NCBI RefSeq assembly: GCF_040812015.1
Contig: NZ_JBFNXJ010000001.1
Location: forward strand, 496,001 to 560,000
Source: Chitinivorax sp. PXF-14
Lineage (GTDB): Bacteria > Pseudomonadota > Gammaproteobacteria > Burkholderiales > SCOH01
Direction: 5' to 3'
Length of the DNA: 64,000 bases
Below, piece after piece: positions 37,246 through 46,567 of the stretch. Both the position numbers and the translations under genes were made by a program. The notes below the pieces were generated by a model. The model was not told the origin of the DNA. It saw nothing but the letters and a program-made list of their open reading frames with translations, and searched no databases. Positions within the stretch are counted from its first letter, which is position 1. The number at the start of each line of letters is the position of its first letter.

Positions 37246-38448
37246 ATGCGTATTGGCACGCCACTCAGCCGCGGCGCGACCCGCGTGATGCTGCTCGGCA
37301 GCGGTGAGCTCGGCAAGGAGGTCATCATTGCCTTGCAGCGGCTGGGCATCGAGGTGATCGCGGTGGACCGCTACCCGCATGCACCGGGGCAGCAGGTGGC
37401 ACATCGCTGGCACGCCATCAATATGGCCGACCCGGGCGAGCTGCGTCGCGTGATCGAGCTCGAACGCCCGCATCTGGTGGTGCCCGAGATCGAGGCGATC
37501 GCTACCGATGAGCTGGTCAAGATCGAGCGCGAAGGGCTGGCCGAGGTGATCCCGACCGCGCGTGCCGCGCAGCTGACCATGAACCGCGAAGGCATCCGCC
37601 GCCTGGCCGCCGAAGAGCTGGGCCTGCCGACCTCGCCCTATGCCTTTGCCGAGAGCCTGGACGAGCTGCGCGCCGCCGTGGATGCTGGTATCGGCTACCC
37701 CTGCCTGGTCAAGCCGGTGATGTCGTCGTCGGGCAAGGGGCAATCTACCGTGCATGGCCCGGACGAGCTCGCCGCCGCTTGGGACTACGCTGCCACCGGT
37801 GGCCGCATCAATCAGGGTAAGGTCATCGTCGAGGGCTTCATCGATTTCGATTACGAGATCACGCAGCTGACCGTGCGCGCCAATGGGGCGGACGGCAATG
37901 TTGAAACGTATTTCTGCGCACCGATCGGCCATCTGCAGGTCAAGGGCGACTATGTCGAGAGCTGGCAGCCGCAGGCGATGAGCCAGGGCGCGCTGATCCG
38001 CTCGCGCGAGATCGCCAAGGCGGTAACCGACAACCTGGGCGGGCGCGGCCTGTTTGGCGTCGAATTGTTCGTCAAGGGCGACGATGTGTGGTTCTCCGAG
38101 GTGAGCCCGCGGCCGCACGATACCGGGCTCGTCACCTTGTGTTCGCAGCGCTTCTCCGAGTTCGAGCTGCATGCACGGGCCATTCTCGGCCTGCCGGTCG
38201 ACGTCAGCCTGCGGCGCCCGGGCGCATCGGCCGTGATCTACGGCGAGCTCGATGCGCCCGGCATTGCCTTTGAAGGCGTCGATGAGGCGCTGGCGGTGGC
38301 AGAAACCGACCTGCGCCTGTTCGGCAAGCCCGAGTCGTTCGCGCGCCGCCGCATGGGGGTCGCGCTGGCCAATGGCGACGATACCGAGCTGGCGCGCGAG
38401 CGGGCCAAGCTCGCAGCCACGCGAGTGCAGCCAGTGAAGGGGGTGTGA
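37246..38448 (+). CDS. purT: formate-dependent phosphoribosylglycinamide formyltransferase
   Basis: 400 residues, the full length of PurT. The ATP-grasp enzyme makes formyl-GAR from GAR, formate and ATP in purine synthesis. Recognisable blocks: [53 protein letters not shown]-like core, [16 protein letters not shown] (ATP-grasp lysines), [15 protein letters not shown] and [14 protein letters not shown]. The ATG follows an AGGACG element. It ends one base before the globin gene, which suggests co-translation with it, an unusual pairing. Confidence 0.96.
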   Translation: MRIGTPLSRGATRVMLLGSGELGKEVIIALQRLGIEVIAVDRYPHAPGQQVAHRWHAINMADPGELRRVIELERPHLVVPEIEAIATDELVKIEREGLAEVIPTARAAQLTMNREGIRRLAAEELGLPTSPYAFAESLDELRAAVDAGIGYPCLVKPVMSSSGKGQSTVHGPDELAAAWDYAATGGRINQGKVIVEGFIDFDYEITQLTVRANGADGNVETYFCAPIGHLQVKGDYVESWQPQAMSQGALIRSREIAKAVTDNLGGRGLFGVELFVKGDDVWFSEVSPRPHDTGLVTLCSQRFSEFELHARAILGLPVDVSLRRPGASAVIYGELDAPGIAFEGVDEALAVAETDLRLFGKPESFARRRMGVALANGDDTELARERAKLAATRVQPVKGV

Positions 38449-38449
38449 C

Positions 38450-38833
38450 ATGGCCGAGTTGAGCGCCTATGAATTGCTCGGCGGTGAGGCGGTGGTGCGC
38501 CAGCTGGTCGACCGCTTTTACGAAATCATGGCGAGCGACCCGCGCGCCGCGCACATCCGCGAGATGCACCCGGCCGACCTGACCTCGTCGCGCGACAAGC
38601 TGTTCATGTTCCTGTCCGGCTGGCTCGGCGGGCCGGACCTGTTCGTGCAGAAGCACGGCCACCCGATGTTGCGTGCGCGCCATCTGCCGTTTGCCGTGGA
38701 CGAAGCGGCGCGCGACCAGTGGATGCTGTGCATGCTGCAGGCCATGGCCGAGATCCCGATGGAAGACGCCCTGCGCGAACGGCTCGAAGTATCGTTCTGG
38801 CGTACCGCGGATTTCATGCGCAATCGCGAGTAG
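38450..38833 (+). CDS. group II truncated haemoglobin
   Basis: 127 residues of the two-over-two globin fold. Group II features: B-helix Tyr in DRFYEIMASDP, LFMFLSGWLGGPDLFVQKHGHPMLRARHLPF with the proximal His in RARHLPF, and the Trp of RDQWMLCM (position G8). These proteins bind oxygen or NO and are linked to stress protection. It begins one base after purT, so both are translated from one message. The two genes do not share an obvious pathway. Confidence 0.9.
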   Translation: MAELSAYELLGGEAVVRQLVDRFYEIMASDPRAAHIREMHPADLTSSRDKLFMFLSGWLGGPDLFVQKHGHPMLRARHLPFAVDEAARDQWMLCMLQAMAEIPMEDALRERLEVSFWRTADFMRNRE

Positions 38834-38942
38834 TGGCGGGCGGCAGCGGCATCGGTCTGTGGCTATAACGATGGCAGAACATCCATTTCCTGGCGCCCGC
38901 TGAGTGCGGGCCCGGCATCGTCCGACGGACTGACATCGCGCC

Positions 38943-41057
38943 ATGGCTGAGCCTGTTGCGGATTCCCGAACCATCCTGTGGGCCCTGATCCGGCCCACCC
39001 TCTACGTCCTGCTGCTCGGCAGCGCGGGCGTGCTCGGCCTGCTGTTTGTCGCCGAGCGCGAGCTCGACATCAATACGCACAATTATGCGCGCCAGCTGCT
39101 GACGCAGACGCTGGCGAGCCAGCAGCGGCAAGTGAAGTGGCTCGCCGTCGACAACAGCCACTGGAACGAGGCCTATGAGCAGGTCGTTGAGCGTCGCAAC
39201 GAGCGGTGGGCCGTACAGAACATCGCGACGCCGGGCTTGTGGGCGTTCGGCATCCAGGCGATCTATTTCCTCGACCCCGACGACCGCCCCTGGCTGACGC
39301 CATTTGGCGCAACCAGCAAGCCGCCCTTGCTCGATGCCGAGGCTCATGCCGCTGTAGCGCGGCTGGCGGCGCAGGCACGGCGCTCGGCCACACCGCGCGT
39401 GGCGGCGGGGATGCTGCGCCTGCAAGGCCAGCCTGTCATTGTCGCAGCGGCGGCGATTCAGCCCGACACCCCGTCGGCGTTCGCCAAGGCGCCGAACGAT
39501 GGTTTTGTCACCGTTTTCATCTACCCCCTCAACCTGCTGCGACTCAGCGAGATGGAGCAGCAACTGGGGCTGGGGCATGTGCGCTATGCCAGCGACGGCG
39601 TGGACAACCCACGCAGCCTGGTGCTGACCGATGTCAGCGGCAAGCCCATCGGTTCCCTACTGTGGGACAGCGAGCCGATCTCCCCGCGCCTGGCCCACCA
39701 CATGATCTGGCCACTGGCGGGCATACTGCTGCTGGGCTTCGCCATCGTCATGGTGCAGGCTTCGCGCGCGAGTCGTTCGGCCGAGCTGCTCGATGCCGTG
39801 CGCGGCGAGCGCGACAGGATGGAGTCGCGCTTTCGCGACGTGGTCGAGATGGAGTCGGACTGGATCTGGGAAACCGACCGCGCCGGCCGTTTCAGCTACT
39901 TGTCGCCAGGAGTGGCGGAGCTGCTCGGCGATCAATATCACGGGCTGATCGGCACGCCGGTCATCGAGTTCCTGCACCGCGCAGCCGGCGGCCTGGCCCA
40001 TGATCTGGTGCCCCGCTTCGACGAGCTGCAGAACGGCGAGCAGGCCCAGGTCGAAACTTACTTCCGCTGGCATGGTGCGAATGGCTGGCGTTATCTGCAG
40101 GTGCGTGCGCGTGGCCGTTTCGGCCGCAACGGCCAGTTCCTCGGCCTGATCGGCATCTGCCGCGACATGACCGATCAGCGCGAGGGGCGGCTCAGGGGGC
40201 GGGTGCTCGATCGTATCTATGCCCACGCCCATGATGCGATCGTGGTGCTCGACGGACGTTTTCGCGTCGAGCAGGCCAATGCCGCCTTCGAGGCCATCGC
40301 CGGGTGGCCCGTCTCGGCCTGTCGCGGCCGGCGGCCATGGTTCCTGTTTCCGCGGCCGGTGCAGTTCACCTTCGATGACGTCGCGGCGGTGCTGCGGCAC
40401 GGCACGGAGTGGCACGGCGAGCTGACCGTCTTGTCGCGGGAGCGGCAGCTCAAGATCGTGGATGTCTGGATCTGGTCGATCGATCTGGCCGACGAGGGCG
40501 GGCTGCGCTATGTGTTGATCGGCCGTGACGTCTCGGACCAGCGCCAGAGCATGGAGCAGGCAATGCGGCTGGCTCGGCAAGACGCGCTGACCGGCGTGGC
40601 CAACCGGCGTGGCTTCGATCAGGCCTTGTCGGCGATGGTGGAGATGGCGCGACCGGGCGGCCGCCACGATGCCTTGCTGTTCGTCGACCTCGACGGATTC
40701 AAGGCGATCAACGACACGCTGGGGCATGAAGCGGGCGATGAGCTGCTGCAGATCGTCGCGCAGCGCCTGGCGGAACTGCTGCGCCGCACCGACCTGGTGG
40801 CACGGCTGGGTGGCGACGAATTCGCCGTGCTGCTGACCGACCTGGCCAATCCGCTGGACGCTGCCGACATCGCCGAGAAGATGCTGGCGCAAATCCTGCT
40901 GCCGTTTGATCTCGCCGCTGGCCGCGCGAGCATCAGCGCCAGCATCGGCGTGCAACTGGTCATGCCGGGCATGACTGCCGAGCAATTGCTGGCGCGCGCC
41001 GACGAGGCGATGTATCAGGCCAAGCGGCAGGGCAAGGGGCGGGTGGTGGCGTCGTAA
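38943..41057 (+). CDS. diguanylate cyclase with CHASE4 and PAS domains
   Basis: 704 residues. Membrane helix about 13-33, periplasmic CHASE4-like domain (about 40-250, with VKWLAVDNSHWNEAYEQV), second helix about 253-273, two PAS domains (about 290-410 and 425-530; DWIWETDRAGRFSYLSPGV marks the first), then a GGDEF domain with the active motif RLGGDEFAVLL. The inhibitory site RRTD lies five residues before GGDEF, so product inhibition by c-di-GMP is likely. No EAL or HD-GYP domain follows. It should make c-di-GMP in response to a periplasmic signal. Confidence 0.94.
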   Translation: MAEPVADSRTILWALIRPTLYVLLLGSAGVLGLLFVAERELDINTHNYARQLLTQTLASQQRQVKWLAVDNSHWNEAYEQVVERRNERWAVQNIATPGLWAFGIQAIYFLDPDDRPWLTPFGATSKPPLLDAEAHAAVARLAAQARRSATPRVAAGMLRLQGQPVIVAAAAIQPDTPSAFAKAPNDGFVTVFIYPLNLLRLSEMEQQLGLGHVRYASDGVDNPRSLVLTDVSGKPIGSLLWDSEPISPRLAHHMIWPLAGILLLGFAIVMVQASRASRSAELLDAVRGERDRMESRFRDVVEMESDWIWETDRAGRFSYLSPGVAELLGDQYHGLIGTPVIEFLHRAAGGLAHDLVPRFDELQNGEQAQVETYFRWHGANGWRYLQVRARGRFGRNGQFLGLIGICRDMTDQREGRLRGRVLDRIYAHAHDAIVVLDGRFRVEQANAAFEAIAGWPVSACRGRRPWFLFPRPVQFTFDDVAAVLRHGTEWHGELTVLSRERQLKIVDVWIWSIDLADEGGLRYVLIGRDVSDQRQSMEQAMRLARQDALTGVANRRGFDQALSAMVEMARPGGRHDALLFVDLDGFKAINDTLGHEAGDELLQIVAQRLAELLRRTDLVARLGGDEFAVLLTDLANPLDAADIAEKMLAQILLPFDLAAGRASISASIGVQLVMPGMTAEQLLARADEAMYQAKRQGKGRVVAS

Positions 41058-41172
41058 AGGCCGGTGCGCGATCCTGTTGTGTTGCGCCGGTCTGCTTTAT
41101 GCGCGGCGGTTCGTGCAACCAAGCCCTGTGTGCGGCAGATCACCAACGCGGTGCAAGGCGACGAGCGCCGGG

Positions 41173-41757
41173 TCAGGCATAGGCGTTGAAGCTCGAGCCG
41201 TTATCCGCGCCGCTATAGGCACGGATCGCGGGGTTGCTGTCACCATTCAACTCACGTGATTTGGCGGTCTGCTGCGAGCCCTGCGTCAGCAACTCGGCTC
41301 GTGCCTGCAGCTCCATCTGCGTGGCGTGTGCCGCAACCGAACGGTCCTGCGGCGATGGGTCGGCCGGGGCGAGCGCGGCAGCCCTGACCAGCTGCGCCTT
41401 GGTAATGGTCTCCTGTGGCGTTCTGCCTGGCGAGGCATCGATATTGACCTCGCCGCCAATCGCATAATTCTTGCCATCGGGCCCCCGCTGGTAGACGAAG
41501 CTCGGGCCGCCCTCAGCCAGCCCGCCACTGGCGGCGATGTGCGCCTGTTCGTGAGCGCGCACCGCGCTGTCGCGGGCTTTCAGTTGAGCGATATTGGTCT
41601 GGTCGACCTGCTGGCTGTCTTGCGATGAATTGCCGGCGCTGGCTTTGTCGGTGCCACCCTGGCCCTTGGCCTGATCGCCGGACGCGACCTGACCCTGGCC
41701 ACGCGTCTGCGGCGTGGCGTAGGAAAGACCGGAGGAGGAGCTTACAGAATTCAGCAT
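41173..41757 (-). CDS. SprA-related putative metalloprotease
   Basis: 194 residues. The N-terminal 55 residues are Ser/Gly/Gln-rich and probably disordered; the core (about 56-165) has the zinc-peptidase motif in RAHEQAHIAASGG (HEQAH) followed by GPSFVYQRGPDGKNYAIGGEVNIDASPG, typical of the SprA-related family of uncharacterised proteins that have an HExxH signature. Its substrate and location are not known; there is no signal peptide. It is isolated, with a 322-bp gap upstream that contains a large inverted repeat. Confidence 0.75.
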   Translation of the reverse strand: MLNSVSSSSGLSYATPQTRGQGQVASGDQAKGQGGTDKASAGNSSQDSQQVDQTNIAQLKARDSAVRAHEQAHIAASGGLAEGGPSFVYQRGPDGKNYAIGGEVNIDASPGRTPQETITKAQLVRAAALAPADPSPQDRSVAAHATQMELQARAELLTQGSQQTAKSRELNGDSNPAIRAYSGADNGSSFNAYA

Positions 41758-41855
41758 GATGGGCAGCCGTAAAGCGAGCCTTGCTATGAGTATAGGTGCT
41801 TGATTGAGAATGACAATGCTGGGTTTTTCAGGCTAAACAGGCGGTATGACATGAA

Positions 41856-41936
41856 ATTATTTGAAGCAGCGCATATGTGTTTGCCCGCGGCCTCTCGCAA
41901 ACGCTCATTCTGACCTTGTGCTCTGCTTCAAATAAT
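41856..41936. repeat. nested inverted repeat, possible structured RNA
   Basis: ATTATTTGAAGCAG (41856-41869) and CTGCTTCAAATAAT (41923-41936) are perfect 14-bp inverted arms. Inside lies a second pair, GTTTGC (41879-41884) and GCAAAC (41897-41902). The 81-nt element is in an AT-rich gap between divergent genes, with no T run after it, so it is not a standard terminator. The rest of 41758-42079 holds one candidate promoter and no gene. Confidence 0.75.
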
Positions 41937-41971
41937 CCGAAACTGAATTCGAGAAGCCTTCCCCAGTTCGC

Positions 41972-41999
41972 TTGCATAACGATTAGTAAATGCTAATGT
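41972..41999 (+). promoter_or_regulatory. candidate sigma-70 promoter
   Basis: TTGCAT (41972-41977) and TAATGT (41994-41999) with a 16-nt spacer, about 80 bp upstream of the small periplasmic protein gene at 42080. Confidence 0.4.
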
Positions 42000-42079
42000 A
42001 CAGACATGAGGTGTGCTGACGCGGCCTTGTCCGCCAATTGAGCACCTTTTCTCCCGCACCTGTTATGGGAGTACAGACG

Positions 42080-42436
42080 ATGCTGAAGTGTGGGTTGTGC
42101 CTAGTCCTGGCAGCGACGACGGCATGTTGGGCAGGCGGTCTCCGGGCTGCGGAGCCGCCTGCCATTCTTTTGGACCATCCCGATGCGCCGCCCGCCAAGG
42201 TGACCATCCCACTCAAGCTGCGTCTGGTTGACCCCAGCCTCATTCCGGCGATTCCCGCCGAACTGCAGAACCCACCTAGCTACCTGATTCCACCGCCGCC
42301 CAACCTGGCCGAGCAGGACCAGGAACGCGAGCTCAAGAAAGCCATGGGCAAGCGGCTCGAGCTCCAGTTCGGCGGCGAGAAGATGAAGGTCCGCATCCGC
42401 AAGCGCGGCATCTTCATCGAGATCCCCTGGAAATAG
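42080..42436 (+). CDS. small exported protein of unknown function
   Basis: 118 residues from ATG 42080; GGGAG lies 8 nt upstream, whereas a longer frame from 42038 has no such site. A signal peptide (MLKCGLCLVLAATTACWAGGL) ends near residue 23 (RAAE). The mature part is Pro-rich (DAPPAKVTIP, NPPSYLIPPPPNL) and ends in a basic stretch (KMKVRIRKRGIFIEIPWK). I do not recognise a family. It is probably periplasmic; there is no lipobox and no further membrane segment. It is convergent with the MscS gene, 17 bp away. Confidence 0.6.
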   Translation: MLKCGLCLVLAATTACWAGGLRAAEPPAILLDHPDAPPAKVTIPLKLRLVDPSLIPAIPAELQNPPSYLIPPPPNLAEQDQERELKKAMGKRLELQFGGEKMKVRIRKRGIFIEIPWK

Positions 42437-42453
42437 CCCACCGCAGCGGCATG

Positions 42454-43329
42454 CTAGCTCGCCAGCGGCGCGTTGGCGGAAGGCGCCTGCCATGCCGACA
42501 TGAAGGCATGCAGGATGCGCTGCTCGGCGCTGAGGCGGCCGTTTATCGGCAGCGGCACCTGCAGCTGCAACTCCATGTGCTCGTGATCGGGCAGCTTGAG
42601 GCGCACGCGTGGCGCCACGCTCGGTACGTCGAGTGCGCGGTGGCGCTCGACGTGGGCTGCATGGTCGCTCACGTGCGACAGGTAGGGCGCGCATTCGGCC
42701 TCGCCTGCGGCCAGCAGCAGCGCCTCGGCGCGCTGCCAGTCGGCCCCCGTGGGCAGGGGGATCGTGATCAGCTGCAAGGTGTAGTCGCCGAACAGGGCGT
42801 CGTTGAATACAGGCTGGTTCAGCAGAAGGCTGTTCGGGATCGTGGCCAGCCGGCCGGCCGCCGTCGAGCCGCTGACCAGCAGCGTGGTGGACAGCAGGTT
42901 GCGGTCGACCACCTTGCCGCGCGTGCTGCCGATCTCGACCACATCGCCGATGTCGAACACGCGCGAGCTGGTGCGATAGATACCGCCGATCAGGCACAGG
43001 ATCAGCTCCTTGGTGGCCAACACGATCGCCGCCGCGATGGCGACCAGCGACACGGCCAGCGTGCGGATCTCATGCCCCCAGATGAATACCAGCCCGAGCA
43101 GAAAGGTCAGCAGGATACTGTTGCGCAGCGTCACCTGCCAGCGCCGGCGGACTTCCGGCGGCAGATCCTGGCGCGCGACGATCATGCGCCTGACCACGAA
43201 GCGGGCAACGACCAGCAATAGCGCGAACAGGATCGTGCTGAACAGGTCCAGCAGCATCGTGCGTTCCTGGAACAGGGTGGAGAGTGGCGGCATGGCGGCT
43301 GTGGGCGCTTTCTGGTCCGTTGATGGCAT
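42454..43329 (-). CDS. MscS-family mechanosensitive channel protein
   Basis: 291 residues. After an N-terminal helix (about 26-48) and a second (about 70-90), the pore-lining helix and MscS core appear as LAVSLVAIAAAIVLATKELILCLIGGIYRTSSRVFDIGDVVEIG, with a beta domain (STRGKVVDRNLLSTTLLVSG) and a cytoplasmic C-terminal domain. Channels of this family open under membrane tension to release solutes. It is a short form compared with MscK-type proteins. An internal ATG (43257, MLLDLFSTIL) is an equally plausible start. The gene is divergent from rdgB. Confidence 0.82.
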   Translation of the reverse strand: MPSTDQKAPTAAMPPLSTLFQERTMLLDLFSTILFALLLVVARFVVRRMIVARQDLPPEVRRRWQVTLRNSILLTFLLGLVFIWGHEIRTLAVSLVAIAAAIVLATKELILCLIGGIYRTSSRVFDIGDVVEIGSTRGKVVDRNLLSTTLLVSGSTAAGRLATIPNSLLLNQPVFNDALFGDYTLQLITIPLPTGADWQRAEALLLAAGEAECAPYLSHVSDHAAHVERHRALDVPSVAPRVRLKLPDHEHMELQLQVPLPINGRLSAEQRILHAFMSAWQAPSANAPLAS

Positions 43330-43424
43330 GAACCCGGCGATTATGTCATCGGCTGGCGCGCACCGGCCAGTTGGAGTAACCTTCGGCCCTTTTCGCCTGC
43401 CGCCTCTTTTCGGGAATTCCTCTC

Positions 43425-44027
43425 ATGCAACAACTGGTTATCGCAAGCAATAACGCGGGCAAGCTGCGCGAGTTCGGCGCACTGCTGGCGCCGCTCGGGT
43501 TCGACATCGTGCCGCAGGGCCAGCTGGGCGTGAGCGAGGCGGAAGAACCGCACTGCACCTTCGTCGAGAATGCGCTGGCCAAGGCGCGCCATGCGAGCCG
43601 CGTGACCGGCCTGCCGGCGCTGGCCGACGATTCCGGCATCTGCGTATCGGCGCTGGGCGGCGCGCCGGGCGTGTATTCGGCACGCTTCGCCGGCGAGCCG
43701 AAATCGGACTCGCGCAACAACGACAAGCTGCTGGCCGACCTGGCCGGGCAGGTCGACCGCCGTGCGCACTATGTGGCGGTGCTGGTGTTCGTGCGCCATG
43801 CCGACGACCCGCAGCCGCTGATCGCCGAGGGCGAGTGGCATGGCGAGGTGCTCGACGCGCCGCGCGGGGAGGGCGGTTTCGGTTATGACCCACTGTTCCT
43901 GGTGCCGGAAACCGGCAAGACGGTGGCCGAGCTCGACGCCGATATCAAGAACCGCATGAGCCATCGTGGCAAGGCCCTGGTCGAACTGGTGGCGAAGCTG
44001 CGCCGCCGCGATGGTGGTGCCGCATGA
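43425..44027 (+). CDS. rdgB: XTP/dITP diphosphatase
   Basis: 200 residues. RdgB hydrolyses non-canonical purine triphosphates (XTP, dITP) to monophosphates, preventing their use in DNA and RNA. Family blocks: VIASNNAGKLREFGALL, CTFVENALAKARHASRVTGLPALADDSGICVSALGGAPGVYSARFAG, EGGFGYDPLFLVPETGKTVAELD and NRMSHRGKALVEL. The stop overlaps the next start as ATGA. It begins a run of co-directional genes (rdgB, GNAT, hemW, ridA), similar to the rdgB-hemW order in many proteobacteria. Confidence 0.96.
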   Translation: MQQLVIASNNAGKLREFGALLAPLGFDIVPQGQLGVSEAEEPHCTFVENALAKARHASRVTGLPALADDSGICVSALGGAPGVYSARFAGEPKSDSRNNDKLLADLAGQVDRRAHYVAVLVFVRHADDPQPLIAEGEWHGEVLDAPRGEGGFGYDPLFLVPETGKTVAELDADIKNRMSHRGKALVELVAKLRRRDGGAA

Positions 44028-44482
44028 ACCTGCACGTCCGCCTGGCGACACCCGCCGACCTCGACCGATTGGCGCTACTGTTCGACGCGTATCGCCAGTT
44101 CTACACGCTGCCGGCTGACCTCGCGCTGTCGCGTGCCTATCTCGGCGAACGCATGCGCAAGGCCGAATCGCTGCTGCTGGTGGCCGATGCGGGCGACGGG
44201 CTGGCCGGCTTCATCCAGATGTACCCGACCTTTTCCTCGCTCGCCGCCGACCGCATCTACACCCTCGAAGACCTGTTCGTCGATCCGGCCTATCGCGGCC
44301 ACGGCGTCGGCCGCCAGCTGATGACTGCGGCGGCGGCAGCCGGGCGCGAGCGGGGCGCCGTGCAGCTGGTGCTGTCCACCGCCACCGACAATGCGACGGC
44401 GCAGGCACTGTACGAATCGCTGGGCTGGCAGCGCGACATACAGTTTTTTTACTACGCGCTGAATCTCGCGCCGCTCGGCTGA
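44024..44482 (+). CDS. GNAT-family N-acetyltransferase
   Basis: 152 residues, a single GNAT domain. The acetyl-CoA loop reads YRGHGVGRQLM (about residues 90-100) and the preceding strand is IYTLEDLFVDPAY, the usual motif order. ATATDNATAQALYESLGWQRD-like C-terminal block completes the fold. The acceptor substrate (small molecule or protein) is unknown. It overlaps rdgB by 4 bp and precedes hemW by 12 bp, so it is in the same transcription unit. Confidence 0.9.
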   Translation: MNLHVRLATPADLDRLALLFDAYRQFYTLPADLALSRAYLGERMRKAESLLLVADAGDGLAGFIQMYPTFSSLAADRIYTLEDLFVDPAYRGHGVGRQLMTAAAAAGRERGAVQLVLSTATDNATAQALYESLGWQRDIQFFYYALNLAPLG

Positions 44483-44494
44483 GTCTTACCCGCC

Positions 44495-45688
44495 ATGCAG
44501 ACGATTTCCCTTCCCGCCGGGCGCAGCCATTGGCAGCTGCAGGCGCTGCCACCACTGGCGCTGTACATCCACATGCCGTGGTGCGTGCGCAAGTGCCCGT
44601 ATTGCGACTTCAATTCGCACGAGGCGAAGAACGGCTTCGACGAGAACGGCTATCTCGATGCGCTGGTGCGCGACCTGGAGCTGGCGCTGCCGTCGATCTG
44701 GGGCCGCCGCGTGGTCAGCATCTTCTTCGGCGGCGGCACGCCGAGCCTGTTCTCGGCCGCCGGGCTCGACCGGCTGCTGGCCGACATCCGCGCGCGCGTG
44801 GCGTTGAATGCCGATGCCGAGATCACGCTGGAGGCCAACCCCGGCACCTTCGAAGCCGACAAGTTCCGCGATTACCGTGCGGCCGGCATCAACCGCCTGT
44901 CGATCGGCATCCAGAGCTTCAACGCAGGTCACCTCAAGGCGCTCGGCCGCATCCACGACGAGCGCGAGGCGCAGCGCGCGATCGAGATTGCCCACCGGCA
45001 TTTCGACAACTTCAATCTCGACCTGATGTACGCGCTGCCCGGGCAGACGCTGGCCGAGGCGCAGGCCGACATCCGCACCGCGATCGACGCCGGCTCCACG
45101 CATCTGTCGGCCTACCACCTGACGCTGGAGCCGAACACGCTGTTCTACCGCTACCCGCCCGCCTTGCCCGACGACGAGCTGTCGGCCGACATGCAGGAGA
45201 TGGTCGAGGCGGAGCTTGCCTCTGCCGGCTTCGATCATTACGAGACCTCGGCGTTTGCGCGGCCCGGCCGGCGCTGCCAGCACAACCTCAACTACTGGCA
45301 GTTCGGCGATTATCTCGGCATCGGCGCCGGCGCACATTCCAAGCTGACCTTCCATGACCGCATCGTGCGCGAGATGCGCTACAAGCAGCCGACGCAGTAT
45401 CTGCGCGAGATCGCCGCCGGCGCGCCGGTGCAGGAAAGCCGTCAGGTCGCGCTCGATGAGCTGCCTTTCGAGTTCATGATGAACCTGCTGCGGCTGACGG
45501 GCGGCTTCGAGAGCCAGCTGTTTACCGAGCGCACCGGCCTGCCCTTGGCTAGAATTGAGCGTGAGCTGAGCGAGGCGGAAGCGCGTGGCCTGCTCGAGCG
45601 CGACCATGTCGGCATCCGCCCGACACAGGCCGGCCAGCGTTTTCTCAACGATTTACTGCAACTGTTCCTCAACGGGGAACCGGACTGA
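44495..45688 (+). CDS. hemW: HemW, radical SAM haem chaperone
   Basis: 397 residues. The [4Fe-4S]/SAM motif CVRKCPYC (CX3CX2C) with the following DFNSHE is the HemW signature; [26 protein letters not shown] and [20 protein letters not shown] continue the radical SAM barrel. HemW binds haem and inserts it into respiratory enzymes; it is often misannotated as coproporphyrinogen III oxidase HemN, whose extra Cys in the motif it lacks. It follows rdgB and the acetyltransferase and precedes ridA by 13 bp. Confidence 0.94.
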   Translation: MQTISLPAGRSHWQLQALPPLALYIHMPWCVRKCPYCDFNSHEAKNGFDENGYLDALVRDLELALPSIWGRRVVSIFFGGGTPSLFSAAGLDRLLADIRARVALNADAEITLEANPGTFEADKFRDYRAAGINRLSIGIQSFNAGHLKALGRIHDEREAQRAIEIAHRHFDNFNLDLMYALPGQTLAEAQADIRTAIDAGSTHLSAYHLTLEPNTLFYRYPPALPDDELSADMQEMVEAELASAGFDHYETSAFARPGRRCQHNLNYWQFGDYLGIGAGAHSKLTFHDRIVREMRYKQPTQYLREIAAGAPVQESRQVALDELPFEFMMNLLRLTGGFESQLFTERTGLPLARIERELSEAEARGLLERDHVGIRPTQAGQRFLNDLLQLFLNGEPD

Positions 45689-45701
45689 ACAAGGAGTCAG
45701 C

Positions 45702-46082
45702 ATGAAGAAGGAAATCATCTCCACCGAGCGCGCCCCCAAGGCCATCGGCACCTACTCGCAGGCCGTCGTGGCCGGCGCCACCGTTTACATGTCGGGCCAG
45801 ATCGGCCTCGATCCGGCCACCATGGAGATGGCCGAGGGCTTCGAAGCGCAGACCCACCAGGTATTCAAGAACCTGCGCGCCGTGTGCGAGGCCGCGGGCG
45901 GCACCACGCGTGACATCGTCAAGCTCAATGCCTACCTGACCGATCTGTCGAACTTCGCCAAGTTCAACGAGATCATGGGGCAGTATTTCCAGGAGCCTTA
46001 CCCGGCGCGCGCTGCAGTCGGCGTTGCCAGCCTGCCGCGCGGCGGCGTGGTCGAGGCCGATGCGGTGATGGTGTTGAGCTGA
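45702..46082 (+). CDS. ridA: RidA-family enamine/imine deaminase
   Basis: 126 residues from ATG 45702, 5 nt after an AAGGAG site. RidA removes reactive 2-aminoacrylate and related enamines made by PLP enzymes. Family landmarks are [66 protein letters not shown] and [25 protein letters not shown], including the conserved Arg near the C-terminus (PARAAV). A terminator follows at 46106-46130. Confidence 0.95.
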   Translation: MKKEIISTERAPKAIGTYSQAVVAGATVYMSGQIGLDPATMEMAEGFEAQTHQVFKNLRAVCEAAGGTTRDIVKLNAYLTDLSNFAKFNEIMGQYFQEPYPARAAVGVASLPRGGVVEADAVMVLS

Positions 46083-46105
46083 TCCGCTCGCCCATCAAGC
46101 GTGAG

Positions 46106-46130
46106 ACGGCGGTCGACGATCGCCGTTTTT
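46106..46130 (+). terminator. intrinsic terminator after ridA
   Basis: ACGGCG (46106-46111) pairs with CGCCGT (46121-46126) around a 9-nt loop, followed by TTTTT. Confidence 0.7.
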
Positions 46131-46177
46131 ACTTTGCAAGATGCGCGCGGGCAGCCGCCCGCCAGCCAGTAGAAAGC

Positions 46178-46468
46178 ATGAAGATGACAGACCAAGCCCC
46201 CGACAGATTCCGTTTCATGGGCACGCTCGAGGTCGGCAAGATTGCCGACGCCTACACCCAGGAAACCGATATCGCCTGCCCGTTCTGCGGCCGGCACCTG
46301 GTATTTTCGCCGCGCCAGGAAGGCCTGAGCCGCTCGGGTGACACCTGGCACGTGCAGAAGGCCTTCTTCGAATGCCGCAACGAGGATTGCGCGCGCTTCG
46401 ACGAGGCGTTCGCGGTGGACGCGGTCAACCAGCACGCAGCCGCGACAGGTGCCAAGTTCCGCGGCTGA
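46178..46468 (+). CDS. small zinc-ribbon-like protein
   Basis: 96 residues. I do not recognise a named family. The centre carries CPFCGRHLVF and, about 30 residues on, FFECRNEDCARF, two paired cysteine sets that could hold one zinc as in ribbon folds. Coding bias matches its neighbours and the segment starts soon after the ridA terminator. The start is the in-frame ATG with an AAAGC upstream; a second ATG lies 12 codons in. It is co-directional with the following FAD protein (100 bp). Confidence 0.55.
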   Translation: MKMTDQAPDRFRFMGTLEVGKIADAYTQETDIACPFCGRHLVFSPRQEGLSRSGDTWHVQKAFFECRNEDCARFDEAFAVDAVNQHAAATGAKFRG

Positions 46469-46567
46469 GCCGGCCCGCGCCCGATTTTGCCGCGCGTCGA
46501 TACAGCGGTAAAATGCTATTTTTCCAGCCGCGCGAACGTGCGGCTGTGTTGTTTGTAAACCCGGAAG

